The notes beneath the pieces were generated by a model, which had not been told where the DNA came from, did not search any database, and worked only from the letters and a program-made list of their open reading frames with translations. From NCBI RefSeq assembly GCF_030704305.1, contig NZ_CP131935.1, forward strand, positions 2,790,001-2,854,000: a DNA stretch of 64,000 nt, in the 5' to 3' direction. A program made the position numbers and the translations under genes. Source of the stretch: Massilia sp. R2A-15 (GTDB lineage: Bacteria > Pseudomonadota > Gammaproteobacteria > Burkholderiales > Burkholderiaceae_D). Positions within the stretch are counted from its first letter, which is position 1. Each line of letters begins with the position of its first letter. This document shows, one piece after another, positions 29,539 to 39,594 of the stretch.

Positions 29539-29622
29539 TCAGGCCCGTGCTACCCCCGCCATTGCTGTGGAAAATGCCTGGACTTCGGTGGTCCCGTTGC
29601 CGTGGGTCGAAAGGGTGTTCAT
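29539..29622 (-). CDS. Possible 27-residue leader peptide upstream of oxlT
   Basis: ATG at 29622 is preceded by CAGGAGACAGCTTC, a strong ribosome site with 8-nt spacing. The frame starts MNTLSTHGNGTTEVQ and ends GVARA, then TGA, 52 bp before oxlT. It lies within the leader of the transcript expected from the promoter at 29803. It could be a genuine small protein or a regulatory upstream reading frame. Evidence is only the ribosome site and position. Confidence 0.4.
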   Translation of the reverse strand: MNTLSTHGNGTTEVQAFSTAMAGVARA

Positions 29623-29802
29623 GAAGCTGTCTCCTGATGTTGTTTTGCTTGCCATGGACTCTTCTGCCCTGCTGTCCTCGCCGTTGGAGGGCGGGGACAG
29701 CGCAAACTCCAGTGATCGCCAGGAAAATTACCGCTTTTTACCTGACCGGCGCCCCGATTTTTACCGGGGTCGTCATTACACGGAAGTTCGAACAGATGCC
29801 CG

Positions 29803-29844
29803 ATTGTGGGAGAAGCGTTTTTTGATATCCTTGACCTCGGTTAA
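29803..29844 (-). promoter_or_regulatory. oxlT copy 1 promoter with FNR-like palindrome (site 2)
   Basis: TTGACCTCGGTTAA at 29831-29844, with a -10-like CACAAT at 29808-29803 on the minus strand. The implied start is near 29796 and the site centre near -41.5, as at oxc. Confidence 0.65.
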
Positions 29845-29876
29845 GTTTTGACATCTAGACCATTGATTTTTTTTGC

Positions 29877-30197
29877 TCAAACCCCAGCGTGGTGCTGCTG
29901 GATTTCTGCCCAATTGATGAAGGCGCCGGGGTGGCCGCCGGCGGCCGACATCACGCCGAGGCAGCGCTCCTTGGCCGTCTGGATCGCATCGACCAGGAAG
30001 CTGGCGTCGTAGGCCTTGAGCAGGTGCGGCTGGTGCTGCTCGAGGTAGCGGCGCAGGCATTCGCGCTCGCCGTCCGGGCACAACACGCTCTCGTAGGTCT
30101 CGCTGTCCCAGTGAAAGCGCAGTCCCAGCTCGTGGAATGCGGCGTTGTAGGCGTTGCGGTGTGCATCGGCTTGATTGCTGCTGTGAGTGTTGGACAT
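29877..30197 (-). CDS. Conserved small protein of unknown function
   Basis: 106 residues, soluble: NAAFHELGLRFHWDSETYESVLCPDGERECLRRYLEQHQPHLLKAYD and AAGGHPGAFINWAEIQQHH. No domain recognised. The start MSNTHSSN has GGAG upstream; an 18-residue longer frame lacks one. Divergent from the LysR gene at 30323, which may control it. Confidence 0.65.
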   Translation of the reverse strand: MSNTHSSNQADAHRNAYNAAFHELGLRFHWDSETYESVLCPDGERECLRRYLEQHQPHLLKAYDASFLVDAIQTAKERCLGVMSAAGGHPGAFINWAEIQQHHAGV

Positions 30198-30322
30198 GGC
30201 ATTCTCCGGGAAGGTGCGGTTGGAAATCAGTGAGTTCAATGTAACCCGCACAAATGATTAGTAATAGTTAAAGTTATTAAGCATAATGATTCATGATCCT
30301 GAATACATCGGAATGAGTCCCC

Positions 30323-31258
30323 ATGAAGAACGCCACCTTGCGCCAGCTGAAAGTGTTCGAAGCGGTGGCGCGCCACCTCAGTTTTTCGCGCGCGGCCGAC
30401 GAGCTGCACCTGACCCAGCCGGCCGTCTCCACCCAGATCAAGACGCTCGAGAGCCACGTCGGCCTCGAACTATTCGAGCAGCTCGGTAAAAAGGTCTACC
30501 TGACCCAGGGCGGCGCCGAGCTGCTGTGGCACTCGCGCGCGATCATCAAGCAGTTCCAGGACGCCGAGGAGGCGCTGGCGCATTTCAAGGGCATCTCGGG
30601 TGGGCGTCTGAACGTGGCGGTGATCAGCGCGGGCGACTACTTCTTCCCTCACCTGCTGGTCGAATTCGCGCGCAAGAATCCCGGCGTCACGCTGAACCTG
30701 ACGGTGCATAACCGGCCGGAGCTGCTTGGCCAGCTGGCCAACAACCTGACCGACCTGGCGATCATGGTGCGCCCTCCGCACGACCTCGACACGCTCAACG
30801 AGTCGTTCGCGCCGCACCCGTACGTGATCGTCGCGGCGCCCGGCCATCACTTGGCGGGTCGCAAGCGGATCTCGATGGAGACGATCATGAAGGAATCGTT
30901 CGTGGTGCGCGAAAAGGGATCGGACACCTGGTTCTCGATGGAGGCCGGCTTTGGCGAGCACCTGCGCGACCTGAACATCGGCATGGAGATCAAGAGTACG
31001 GAAACGATCAAGCAGGCGATCATCGCGGGGATGGGGATCGGTTTCCTGTCGGCGCACACGATCGGGCCCGAGCTGAGGGCCGGCAGCCTGGTGGTGCTGC
31101 CGGTGCAGGGATTTCCGCTGATGCTGGACTGGTACGTGGTGCACCGGCGCGACAAGCGGCTGCCGCCGGTGGCGCGCGCGTTCAAGCAGTTCCTGCTCGA
31201 CGAGGGAGCGGCGCTGATCGACAAGCTGATCCCGATGCCGAAGCCGGCGGCGCGGTGA
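30323..31258 (+). CDS. LysR-family regulator (CbbR-like)
   Basis: 311 residues. N-terminal helix-turn-helix LSFSRAADELHLTQPAVSTQIKTLE (residues 20-44) and a periplasmic-binding-like effector domain. The sequence resembles CbbR/RbcR-type regulators (VISAGDYFFPHLLVEFARKNPGVTLNL). It is divergent from the 106-residue gene and close to the oxlT operon. The gap 30236-30322 is AT-rich with several TTA/TAA blocks that could hold its site. Target genes are not known. Confidence 0.88.
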   Translation: MKNATLRQLKVFEAVARHLSFSRAADELHLTQPAVSTQIKTLESHVGLELFEQLGKKVYLTQGGAELLWHSRAIIKQFQDAEEALAHFKGISGGRLNVAVISAGDYFFPHLLVEFARKNPGVTLNLTVHNRPELLGQLANNLTDLAIMVRPPHDLDTLNESFAPHPYVIVAAPGHHLAGRKRISMETIMKESFVVREKGSDTWFSMEAGFGEHLRDLNIGMEIKSTETIKQAIIAGMGIGFLSAHTIGPELRAGSLVVLPVQGFPLMLDWYVVHRRDKRLPPVARAFKQFLLDEGAALIDKLIPMPKPAAR

Positions 31259-31269
31259 ATCCCGAATTC

Positions 31270-31311
31270 TTGACTTCAGTCAAGGCGAACGGCGGCACGG
31301 GCGTGCAGAAT
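31270..31311 (+). promoter_or_regulatory. FNR-like palindrome with -10 (site 5)
   Basis: TTGACTTCAGTCAA at 31270-31283, flanked to CTTGACTTCAGTCAAG, with CAGAAT at 31306-31311. The implied start is near 31318 on the plus strand, giving the same -41.5 spacing as at oxc. No protein gene follows; a hairpin terminator does. Confidence 0.5.
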
Positions 31312-31317
31312 CGCCCA

Positions 31318-31370
31318 CGTTTCACTCCGAAGTATTTTCGCCGCGACCTGCAAGGGCCGCGGCTTTTTTT
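31318..31370 (+). ncRNA. Possible short regulatory RNA under FNR-like control
   Basis: Between the inferred start at about 31318 and an intrinsic terminator (GCCGCG 31340-31345, CGCGGC 31358-31363, seven T) lies a stretch of about 53 nt with no reading frame. A regulated promoter plus terminator with no gene between them fits a small RNA. The terminator could instead serve the LysR gene ending at 31258. Confidence 0.3.
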
Positions 31371-31385
31371 CGCGTGCAGATTGGC

Positions 31386-31412
31386 GGGGACTGGTCCTGC
31401 GGACCTGTCCCC
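31386..31412. repeat. Palindrome family B, copy 5
   Basis: GGGGACTGGTCC-TGC-GGACCTGTCCCC, a diverged member placed 32 bp before copy 6. Confidence 0.8.
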
Positions 31413-31444
31413 ATCTTCATACGAATACGATCGAAACAAAAAAT

Positions 31445-31471
31445 GGGGTCAGGTCCGCAGGACCAGACCCC
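31445..31471. repeat. Palindrome family B, copy 6
   Basis: GGGGTCAGGTCC-GCA-GGACCAGACCCC, just past the 3' end of the deacetylase gene; identical to copies at 26255 and 41079. Confidence 0.85.
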
Positions 31472-31478
31472 GACCGGC

Positions 31479-32408
31479 TTACGCCATTAGCGCCTTCACG
31501 TGCGCCGCAGTGCCGCCAGCCAGTCCTTCGCCGCTGTAACCGCCCTCGAGAATCGAAACGATCCTGCCAGCGCACTCCTCGTCCGCGATCTCCATCAGCT
31601 TTTCGGTCACCCAGCGGAAGTCGTCATCCTCCAGGCTCATGCCCGCCAGCGGATCGAGCTTGTGCGCGTCGAAGCCCGCCGAGATGATGATGAAGTCCGG
31701 CCTGAACGCGCGCAGCTTGGGCAGCATCTCGGCCTCGATCCGTTCGCGGAACATCACCGAGCCGCAGCCCGGCGGCAGCGGCACGTTGACTATGTTGTGC
31801 GCCACGCCCGTCTCGGTCCTGCTGCCAGTGCCGGGATACAGCGGCGACTGGTGGCTCGACGCGTAGAACAGCTCGGGCCGCGCATAGAACGCCGCCTGCG
31901 TGCCGTTCCCGTGATGGACGTCGAAGTCCACCACCGCCACCCGCTCGAGCCCATGCTTCTGCACCGCGTGCACCGCGGCGATCGCGGCCTGGTTGAAGAT
32001 GCAGAAGCCCATCGCCCGATCCGGCTCGGCGTGGTGCCCGCACGGCCGCGTGGCGCAGAACACGTTGTCCGCCTCCCCCGCCATCACCGCATCCACGCCC
32101 GCGCAGGCCGCGCCGATGCAGCGCATCACCGCGTTCCACGAGCCGGCCGACATCACCGTGTCGCCGCCGTCGAGCGCAACCCGGCCGCTGTCCGGCGCCG
32201 CGTCGGCGATCGCGTCAACGAAGTCCTGGTCGTGCACCAGCATCGCCTGCATGCGCGTGCCAATCGGCGCGTCGCGCCACGACAGCGCCTCGAATTCCGG
32301 CGCCCGCAAGGTCTCCAGCACCACCTTCAATCGCTGCGGCGACTCCGGGTGGCTCGAACCCGGCTCGTGCTTGAAACAGTCCTGGTGCGTATATATCAGT
32401 GTGCTCAT
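31479..32408 (-). CDS. Histone deacetylase / acetylpolyamine amidohydrolase family protein
   Basis: 309 residues of the arginase-deacetylase fold. Zinc and catalytic motifs: CATRPCGHHAEPDRAMGFC (tandem His), VVDFDVHHGNGTQ (metal Asp and His), ISAGFDAHKLDP (metal Asp) and the end loop LEGGYSGEGL. Class II-like bacterial members remove acetyl groups from polyamines or other amines. The start MSTLIYTH follows AAGGG; a longer frame to 32489 is not supported. It follows the glycerate kinase by 26 bp and so belongs to the gcl transcript, though its role there is unclear. Confidence 0.9.
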   Translation of the reverse strand: MSTLIYTHQDCFKHEPGSSHPESPQRLKVVLETLRAPEFEALSWRDAPIGTRMQAMLVHDQDFVDAIADAAPDSGRVALDGGDTVMSAGSWNAVMRCIGAACAGVDAVMAGEADNVFCATRPCGHHAEPDRAMGFCIFNQAAIAAVHAVQKHGLERVAVVDFDVHHGNGTQAAFYARPELFYASSHQSPLYPGTGSRTETGVAHNIVNVPLPPGCGSVMFRERIEAEMLPKLRAFRPDFIIISAGFDAHKLDPLAGMSLEDDDFRWVTEKLMEIADEECAGRIVSILEGGYSGEGLAGGTAAHVKALMA

Positions 32409-32434
32409 GGCTATCCCTTCATGCGCGCTCCCGC

Positions 32435-33697
32435 TCACAAGACCAGGATCGCGCGAAAATCGTTGACGTTGGTGAGCGTTGGACCGCAAACAACCAGGTC
32501 GCCCAGCGCTTCGAAGAATCCGACTCCGTCATTATTGTCCAGCATTGCCCGCGGGCGCAAACCGTGCGCGCCGGCGCGGACCAGCGTGTCGGGCGCCAGC
32601 AGCGCGCCGGCGTTGTCCTCGGAGCCGTCGATGCCGTCGGTGTCGCAGGCGATCGCATGGATGCCGGCCTGGCCGTTCAGCGCCACCGCCAGGCTGAGAA
32701 GGAACTCGGTATTGCGCCCTCCCCGGCCCTTGCCGCGCACCGTCACCGTCGTCTCGCCGCCGGACAAAATCACGCACGGTTTGGCGAAAGGCTGGCCGCG
32801 CAGCGAGACCGCGCGCGCCATCGCCGCATGCATCAATGCGATGTCGCGCGCTTCTCCTTCAATCTCGTCGGACAATATATATGGCGTAATGCCGGCGGCG
32901 CACGCCGCGGCGGCCGCCGCTTCCAGTGCGATCTGCGCGGAAGCGATGATATGGACGCTGTTGCGGGCAAACCGCGGATCGCCCGGCTTCGGCGTTTCGC
33001 CGTCGCCCGATTCGAGCACGCGCATCACATTGGCAGGAACTTCGATGCGGTAGCGCGCCAGGATCGCCAGCGCGTCGGCGCAGGTGCCGGCGTCCGCCAG
33101 GGTCGGGCCGCTGGCGACCACTCCGGGATCGTCGCCCGGCACGTCGGAGATCAGCAGCGTGACCACGCGCGCCGGCGCACACGCGAGCGCGAGCCGTCCG
33201 CCCTTGATGGCCGACAGATGCTTGCGCACGCAGTTCATCTCGCCGATGGTGGCGCCGCTCGCGAGCAGCGCGCGATTCAGATCCTGCTTGTCGGCCAGAG
33301 TGACGCCTTCCGCCGGCAACGCCAGCAAGGCCGAACCGCCGCCGGAAATCAGGCAGATCACCAGATCATTTTCGGTCAGGCCCGCGACGGTGTTGAGGAT
33401 GCGCCGCGCGGCCTGCTCGCCAGCCGCGTCGGGCACCGGATGCGACGCCTCCAGCACCTCGATGCCTTCGCACGGCACGCGGTGGCCGTAGCGGGTGACG
33501 ACCACGCCTTCGAGCGGACCTTTCCAGTGCGATTCCAGCACGCGCGCCATCTCTGCGGCGCCCTTGCCGGCGCCGACGACAATGGTGCGGCCGTTGGCGG
33601 GCGGCTCCGGCAGGAAGGCTGGCAGGCAGCCTTCCGCGGTCACGGCGCCGACCGCCGCGCCGAACAGGTCAAGCAGGAAGCGGCGCGGGTCATCCAT
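32435..33697 (-). CDS. ttuD: Glycerate 2-kinase (MOFRL family)
   Basis: 420 residues. Phosphorylates glycerate to 2-phosphoglycerate, the last step of the glycerate pathway. N-terminal DUF4147-type domain with VVGAGKGAAEMARVLE and ISGGGSALLALP; C-terminal MOFRL domain with ILSGGETTVTVRGKGRGGRN and DTDGIDGSEDNAGAL. The ATG lies one base after the glxR stop, so the two are coupled. Feeds glyoxylate-derived carbon into central metabolism. Confidence 0.93.
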   Translation of the reverse strand: MDDPRRFLLDLFGAAVGAVTAEGCLPAFLPEPPANGRTIVVGAGKGAAEMARVLESHWKGPLEGVVVTRYGHRVPCEGIEVLEASHPVPDAAGEQAARRILNTVAGLTENDLVICLISGGGSALLALPAEGVTLADKQDLNRALLASGATIGEMNCVRKHLSAIKGGRLALACAPARVVTLLISDVPGDDPGVVASGPTLADAGTCADALAILARYRIEVPANVMRVLESGDGETPKPGDPRFARNSVHIIASAQIALEAAAAAACAAGITPYILSDEIEGEARDIALMHAAMARAVSLRGQPFAKPCVILSGGETTVTVRGKGRGGRNTEFLLSLAVALNGQAGIHAIACDTDGIDGSEDNAGALLAPDTLVRAGAHGLRPRAMLDNNDGVGFFEALGDLVVCGPTLTNVNDFRAILVL

Positions 33698-33698
33698 G

Positions 33699-34589
33699 TC
33701 AGCCCTTGGCGATCTGGTGGTTGGACATGCGCTCGATCGCCTGGCACAGCGAAGAATGATCGAGCGCGCTGCCGCCGTGCGCCGCGCAGGAGTTCATCAG
33801 CTCCTGCACCGTGGCGGTGTTGGGCAGCGACACGCCGAGTGACTTGGCGCCCTGCAGCGCCAGGTTCAGGTCCTTCTGGTGCAGCTCGATGCGGAAGCCC
33901 GGCGCGAATGTGCGCTTGACCATTCGTTCGCCGTGCACTTCGAGGATGCGCGACGAGGCGAATCCGCCCATCAGCGCCTGGCGCACCTTGGCCGGATCGG
34001 CGCCGGCCTTCGACGCGAACAGCAGCGCCTCGGACACCGCCTGGATGTTCAGCGCGACGATGATCTGGTTGGCCACCTTGGTGGTCTGGCCGTCGCCGTT
34101 GCCGCCTACCAGCGTGATGTTCTTGCCCATCATCTCGAACAGCGGCTTGACGCGGCCGAACGCTTCTTCCCCTCCGCCAACCATGATCGTCAGCGATGCG
34201 GCGCGCGCGCCAACCTCGCCGCCGGACACCGGGGCATCGAGGTAGTCGCATCCGAGCTTGTTGATGCGCTTGGCGAACTCCTTGGTCGCCATCGGCGAGA
34301 TCGAACTCATGTCGACGACGATCTTGCCGGTCGAGAGGCCGGCCGCAACGCCGTCGGCATCGAACAGCACCGCTTCGACGTGCGGCGTGTCGGGCACCAT
34401 CACGATGATGATGTCGGCCCGCTTGGCCACTTCCGCGCCCGAGGTGCAGACGGTGGCGCCGCCGTCGATCAGCGTGGCGGGCGGGTTCTTCTGGTCGTGC
34501 AGGTACAGCTTGCAGCCACCCGCCTGCAGGTTGGCCGCCATTGGCGCACCCATGATGCCCAGCCCGATGAAGCCTACTTTGGTCGTCAT
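33699..34589 (-). CDS. glxR: Tartronate semialdehyde reductase (2-hydroxy-3-oxopropionate reductase)
   Basis: 296 residues. NAD(P)-dependent beta-hydroxyacid dehydrogenase: N-terminal GFIGLGIMGAPMAANL, substrate-binding DAPVSGGEVGARAASLTIMVGG, and catalytic lysine in KVANQIIVALN. Reduces tartronate semialdehyde from Gcl to D-glycerate. Third gene of the gcl-hyi-glxR-ttuD unit; GGAG-type ribosome site. Confidence 0.95.
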   Translation of the reverse strand: MTTKVGFIGLGIMGAPMAANLQAGGCKLYLHDQKNPPATLIDGGATVCTSGAEVAKRADIIIVMVPDTPHVEAVLFDADGVAAGLSTGKIVVDMSSISPMATKEFAKRINKLGCDYLDAPVSGGEVGARAASLTIMVGGGEEAFGRVKPLFEMMGKNITLVGGNGDGQTTKVANQIIVALNIQAVSEALLFASKAGADPAKVRQALMGGFASSRILEVHGERMVKRTFAPGFRIELHQKDLNLALQGAKSLGVSLPNTATVQELMNSCAAHGGSALDHSSLCQAIERMSNHQIAKG

Positions 34590-34605
34590 TATTGTCTCCT
34601 CCGAT

Positions 34606-35391
34606 TTATTGATTGATGCCGTGCGCGGCGATCCAGGACAGTCCCCTGGCCGTGCCGTCCTTCGGCTTGTATTCGCAGCCCACCCAGCCGGTGTAGCCGA
34701 TTTCGTCGAGCATGCCGAGCAGGTAGCGGTAGTTGATCTCGCCGGTGCCGGGCTCGAAGCGGCCTGGATTGTCGGCCAGCTGGATGTGGCCGATCTTCGC
34801 CAGGTTGGCCTTGATGGTCGCGGCCAGCTCGCCCTCCATGCGCTGCATGTGATAGATGTCGTACTGGACCAGGATGTTGTACGAGCCGGTTTCGCGGATG
34901 ATGCTCAGCGCCTGCTCGGTGCCGTGCAGGTAGAAGCCAGGGATGTCGAAGGTGTTGATTGGCTCGACCAGCAGGCGGATGTCCTCGGCCTGCAGCGCCT
35001 TCGCGGCGAATTTCAGGTTATCGACCAGCGCGCCGTATGCCTCGCCGTCGGTGACGTTGGGCGGCTTGATGCCGGCCAGGCAGTTCAACTGCTTCACGCC
35101 AAGGGCCTTGGCGTAGGCGATCGCCTTGCCCACGCCGTCCTGGAACTCGCCCTTGCGGTTCGGGTGGCAGGCGATGCCGCGCTCGCCCGCTTCCCAGTTG
35201 CCGGCCGGGAGATTGTGCAGCACCAGCTGCAGACCGTTGGCGTCGAGCTTCTCGGCGATGCGGCCCGCTTCGTACGCATACGGGAACAGGAATTCGACGC
35301 CCTTGAAGCCGGCCTTCGCTGCCTCGCCGAAGCGGTCGAGGAAGTCGACTTCGTTGAACAGCATCGTCAGGTTTGCGGCTAATTTCGGCAT
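34606..35391 (-). CDS. hyi: Hydroxypyruvate isomerase
   Basis: 261 residues, TIM-barrel of the xylose-isomerase-like superfamily. Interconverts hydroxypyruvate and tartronate semialdehyde. Motifs: NLTMLFNEVDFLDRF, LVEPINTFDIPGFYLH, VQYDIYHMQRMEGEL and GHIQLADNPGRFEPGTGEINY (metal-binding His, Asp, Glu). MPKLAANL is chosen as start with AAGGAGCG upstream. Directly follows gcl. Confidence 0.94.
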   Translation of the reverse strand: MPKLAANLTMLFNEVDFLDRFGEAAKAGFKGVEFLFPYAYEAGRIAEKLDANGLQLVLHNLPAGNWEAGERGIACHPNRKGEFQDGVGKAIAYAKALGVKQLNCLAGIKPPNVTDGEAYGALVDNLKFAAKALQAEDIRLLVEPINTFDIPGFYLHGTEQALSIIRETGSYNILVQYDIYHMQRMEGELAATIKANLAKIGHIQLADNPGRFEPGTGEINYRYLLGMLDEIGYTGWVGCEYKPKDGTARGLSWIAAHGINQ

Positions 35392-35404
35392 AATGCGCTC
35401 CTTC

Positions 35405-37153
<1,749 letters not shown>

Positions 37154-37409
37154 GTCGTTCTCCAGGATTGAATTGCATTTACTCGATGAGCCTATGCTAG
37201 AGGTTTAACGGGCCCGTGATAAGACGACAAAATATCGGTTTATTCGATACTCCAGGTATGGAATAATACAAATCAAACAAAAGTGAAAACCTACTTTTGT
37301 TTGGATCTGGTCAGTAAGCCAAGATGGAAACCGGCTACCAGACGCACGGCCAGTCAGGCAAAAATTCCTGGCAAAGCCAGATGATTTTTACAAGCAGAAG
37401 CGTGGAACC
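37154..37409. promoter_or_regulatory. gcl-lysR divergent control region
   Basis: 256 bp. ATAC-TCCAG-GTAT at 37247-37259 is a symmetric LysR-like box in an AT-rich stretch between the two start codons. No FNR-like TTGAC-N4-GTCAA palindrome is present, so this unit looks separately controlled from the oxc/oxlT/frc promoters. Confidence 0.4.
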
Positions 37410-38324
37410 ATGGACAAGCTCAAACAGATGGAAGCCTTTGTCGACGTGGTCGAAAAAGGCAGCCTGGCGCGCGCGGCGCTGGAGCAGCACATCACACCGG
37501 TGATGCTGGGACGTCGCATCGACGCGCTGGAAAAACGGCTGGGCGTGAAGCTGATGCACCGGACCACGCGCCACCTCACCCTCACCGAACAAGGCCAGGT
37601 GTTCCTCGACCATTGCCGCAAGCTGCTGGCCGATGTCGATATCGCGGAGACGATCGTGTCGGAGGGCCGGCACAAGGCCAGCGGCCATTTGATCGTGTCG
37701 GCGCCGGCGGCGTTCGGGCGGCTGCACGTGGCGCCGCATGCGCCGGCGTTTGTCGCCGCCAATCCGAAGGTGCAGATCTCGTTCAACCTGACCGACCACG
37801 TGGTCGACCTGGTGCGCGAGGGGTATGACGTGGGAATCCGCATCGGCGGCGTGCTCGATCCGAATTTCGTGGCGGTGAAACTGGCGACCAACCGGCGCGT
37901 GGTGTGCGGCACGCCGGAGTATTTCGAGCGCAACGGCATACCGCAGACGCTGGACGATCTGGCCGGGCACAACTGCCTGGCGTTCAACCTCCAGGGCGGT
38001 CAGCAGCGCGGCTGGTATTTTCAGAAGGACGGCAAGCCCGTGACTATCAAGGTGCAGGGAAACCTGGACTGCAACGACGGCGAGTTGCTGCACCGCTGGG
38101 CCAGCGAGGGGATTGGGCTGGCGTGGCGCTCGACCTGGGAGATCCAGGCGCAGCTGGCGTCTGGGGAACTGATCACGGTGCTCGACGAATTCGCCCTGCC
38201 CGACTACGACATCACTGCGGTGTACATGCAGCAGCGCCATTTGCCGGCCAAGGTGCGCTTCTTCATCGATGCGTTGAAGGCGACCTACGCGCAGCCGGGG
38301 TACTGGACCCGGGCCACGCGCTGA
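37410..38324 (+). CDS. LysR-family regulator, likely of the gcl operon
   Basis: 304 residues. Winged helix-turn-helix at the N-terminus (VEKGSLARAALEQHITPVMLGRRIDALE) and a substrate-binding domain. The ITPVMLGRRI recognition helix is shifted from the usual TQPAVS. Belongs to the broad CrgA/DsdC-like branch. Divergent placement next to gcl supports local control; the effector could be glyoxylate or a product (inference). Confidence 0.88.
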   Translation: MDKLKQMEAFVDVVEKGSLARAALEQHITPVMLGRRIDALEKRLGVKLMHRTTRHLTLTEQGQVFLDHCRKLLADVDIAETIVSEGRHKASGHLIVSAPAAFGRLHVAPHAPAFVAANPKVQISFNLTDHVVDLVREGYDVGIRIGGVLDPNFVAVKLATNRRVVCGTPEYFERNGIPQTLDDLAGHNCLAFNLQGGQQRGWYFQKDGKPVTIKVQGNLDCNDGELLHRWASEGIGLAWRSTWEIQAQLASGELITVLDEFALPDYDITAVYMQQRHLPAKVRFFIDALKATYAQPGYWTRATR

Positions 38325-38331
38325 GCCGTAT

Positions 38332-38419
38332 GTCGCACCTGCGAAGGCAGGTGCCTATGCTGAGATGACTTGCCCCGCTCGTCACGCTCAGCATGGGTAC
38401 CTGCCTCCGCAGGAACGAC
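38332..38419. repeat. Dispersed palindromic repeat family A, copy 4
   Basis: Arms GTCGCACCTGCGAAGGCAGG and CCTGCCTCCGCAGGAACGAC around CACGCTCAGCATGGGTA. It sits just upstream of the oxlT remnant at 38430. Confidence 0.8.
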
Positions 38420-38429
38420 GGCCCATATT

Positions 38430-38513
38430 TCAAGCGACGCGTTTTTTCTCCGACACCTCCAAACTGCGCGCGTTGGCGCCTCGGTGAACTTGTGGCGCCG
38501 CGGCAGTAACACT
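38430..38513 (-). pseudogene. Duplicated, decayed 3' end of oxlT copy 2
   Basis: About 84 bp closely resembling the end of oxlT copy 2 (39595-39677). The first 23 bp, including the TGA stop, are identical; the rest matches with small indels. The two copies flank the effector/immunity cassette as direct repeats about 1165 bp apart. The distal copy is a scar left when the cassette was inserted or exchanged at the end of oxlT. Confidence 0.7.
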
Positions 38514-38638
38514 GGATAACTTGCGCTGGGTTAATAACCTCCGTTCGGTCGCAACTATGCTGGCATTTCGTCGAGCGACTCGGCGGAACTCCCCATTCAG
38601 TCAACGCCCTGTTGGCCAGCGATAGAAAGGAACCAGGT

Positions 38639-39025
38639 ATGCCCTTCAATGTTGATGTATTCGCGACGAAACTGCGAGAAAGAGCTCACAAGGTCGGTTT
38701 CGGCAACGGAGAATGCGCAAAGTTCGTACGTACCGCGCTCGACGCCGGCGGGGCCGACACCAGCGGCCATTTGGTGGCAGCCAAAACGTACGGCCCCGTT
38801 CTGTTGAAAAACGGTTTTCGTGAGCTCAGCGTGGAGAGTCCGGAAGGCTTCCTATTCATGAAGGGTTACATTGTCGACATCGAGCCACCTGAACACGGTC
38901 GCCAGGAAGGTCACATTGCAGGTTACGATGGCAAAAACTGGATTTCGGATTTCGTTCAGAACGGGTTTTGGCCGGGACCGGCCTATCGTAAGGAAAGGCC
39001 ATCCTATGTTGTCTACCGCCGCTAG
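38639..39025 (+). CDS. Type VI amidase-type effector (NlpC/P60-CHAP-like)
   Basis: 128 residues, no signal peptide. A catalytic Cys at C26 in GNGECAKFVRTAL and His at H92 in EGHIAGYDG, then NWISDFVQNGFWPGPAYR. This is the layout of short peptidoglycan amidase/endopeptidase effectors delivered by type VI secretion (GxCAxxVR...GHIAGYDG...ISDF). AAAGGAACC ribosome site before MPFNVDV. Its 3' end overlaps the start of a gene for an exported protein by 20 bp, the typical effector/immunity arrangement. Lower GC than neighbours. No secretion genes lie in the window. Confidence 0.75.
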   Translation: MPFNVDVFATKLRERAHKVGFGNGECAKFVRTALDAGGADTSGHLVAAKTYGPVLLKNGFRELSVESPEGFLFMKGYIVDIEPPEHGRQEGHIAGYDGKNWISDFVQNGFWPGPAYRKERPSYVVYRR

Positions 39026-39584
39026 GCGCGCTATCGTCAGTGCATTTTTGTCCTTGGCCTCGTGTTCAGCACTTGCGGATGAAGTTCTGCCACGCGTTCT
39101 GCAGGAGCCCGTTTTCGGCCTTCGATTTGAAATCGCCAAAGCGAAACTGGATGAACTTCCGGATGAAGTATTGAAGCTGTGTGCGGGCCTGAGCAACGCA
39201 CAGGAGCAAATGCGCCTTTGGAAATATGCGGTCGCGCACGACGCGGCGCGAACCTATTATGTGGTCGGAGGCTATTACATACGCCCCGACTCCAAACAAA
39301 TAGGCTCGCCCCGTTACGTGCTGGACACCCTCGGGGCGGTCTTCTATATCCAGGGCCGGGAGTGCACATTGACGGGGCCGGCGCGCGAGACGTTCGATGC
39401 GCGCTTTTTCGAAGAGACCCCGCAGCCGGTTCTGCAACAGCTGGCCGCCGATCTTGCGCAAAGGCTGGCGCGTGCGTTCGGCGGGCCAGACCAGTTAGCT
39501 ACTCAATTTCGACACCAGCATATCGACTCCGCTACCCTTTCGCCAGAATTGCGAAAAGCATTCCAGCGATACTTCAAAGAGTAG
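39006..39584 (+). CDS. Exported protein, probable immunity partner of the amidase effector
   Basis: 192 residues. Signal peptide at residues 1-24 (AIVSAFLSLASCSALA). The mature part is mostly helical with one VGGYYIRPDSKQIGSPRYVLDTLGAVF region; no enzyme motif. Starts inside the effector gene (20-bp overlap). Periplasmic location would protect the producing cell's wall. Family not recognised; assignment rests on export signal and gene order. Confidence 0.65.
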   Translation: MLSTAARRAIVSAFLSLASCSALADEVLPRVLQEPVFGLRFEIAKAKLDELPDEVLKLCAGLSNAQEQMRLWKYAVAHDAARTYYVVGGYYIRPDSKQIGSPRYVLDTLGAVFYIQGRECTLTGPARETFDARFFEETPQPVLQQLAADLAQRLARAFGGPDQLATQFRHQHIDSATLSPELRKAFQRYFKE

Positions 39585-39594
39585 CGGACGCGAT

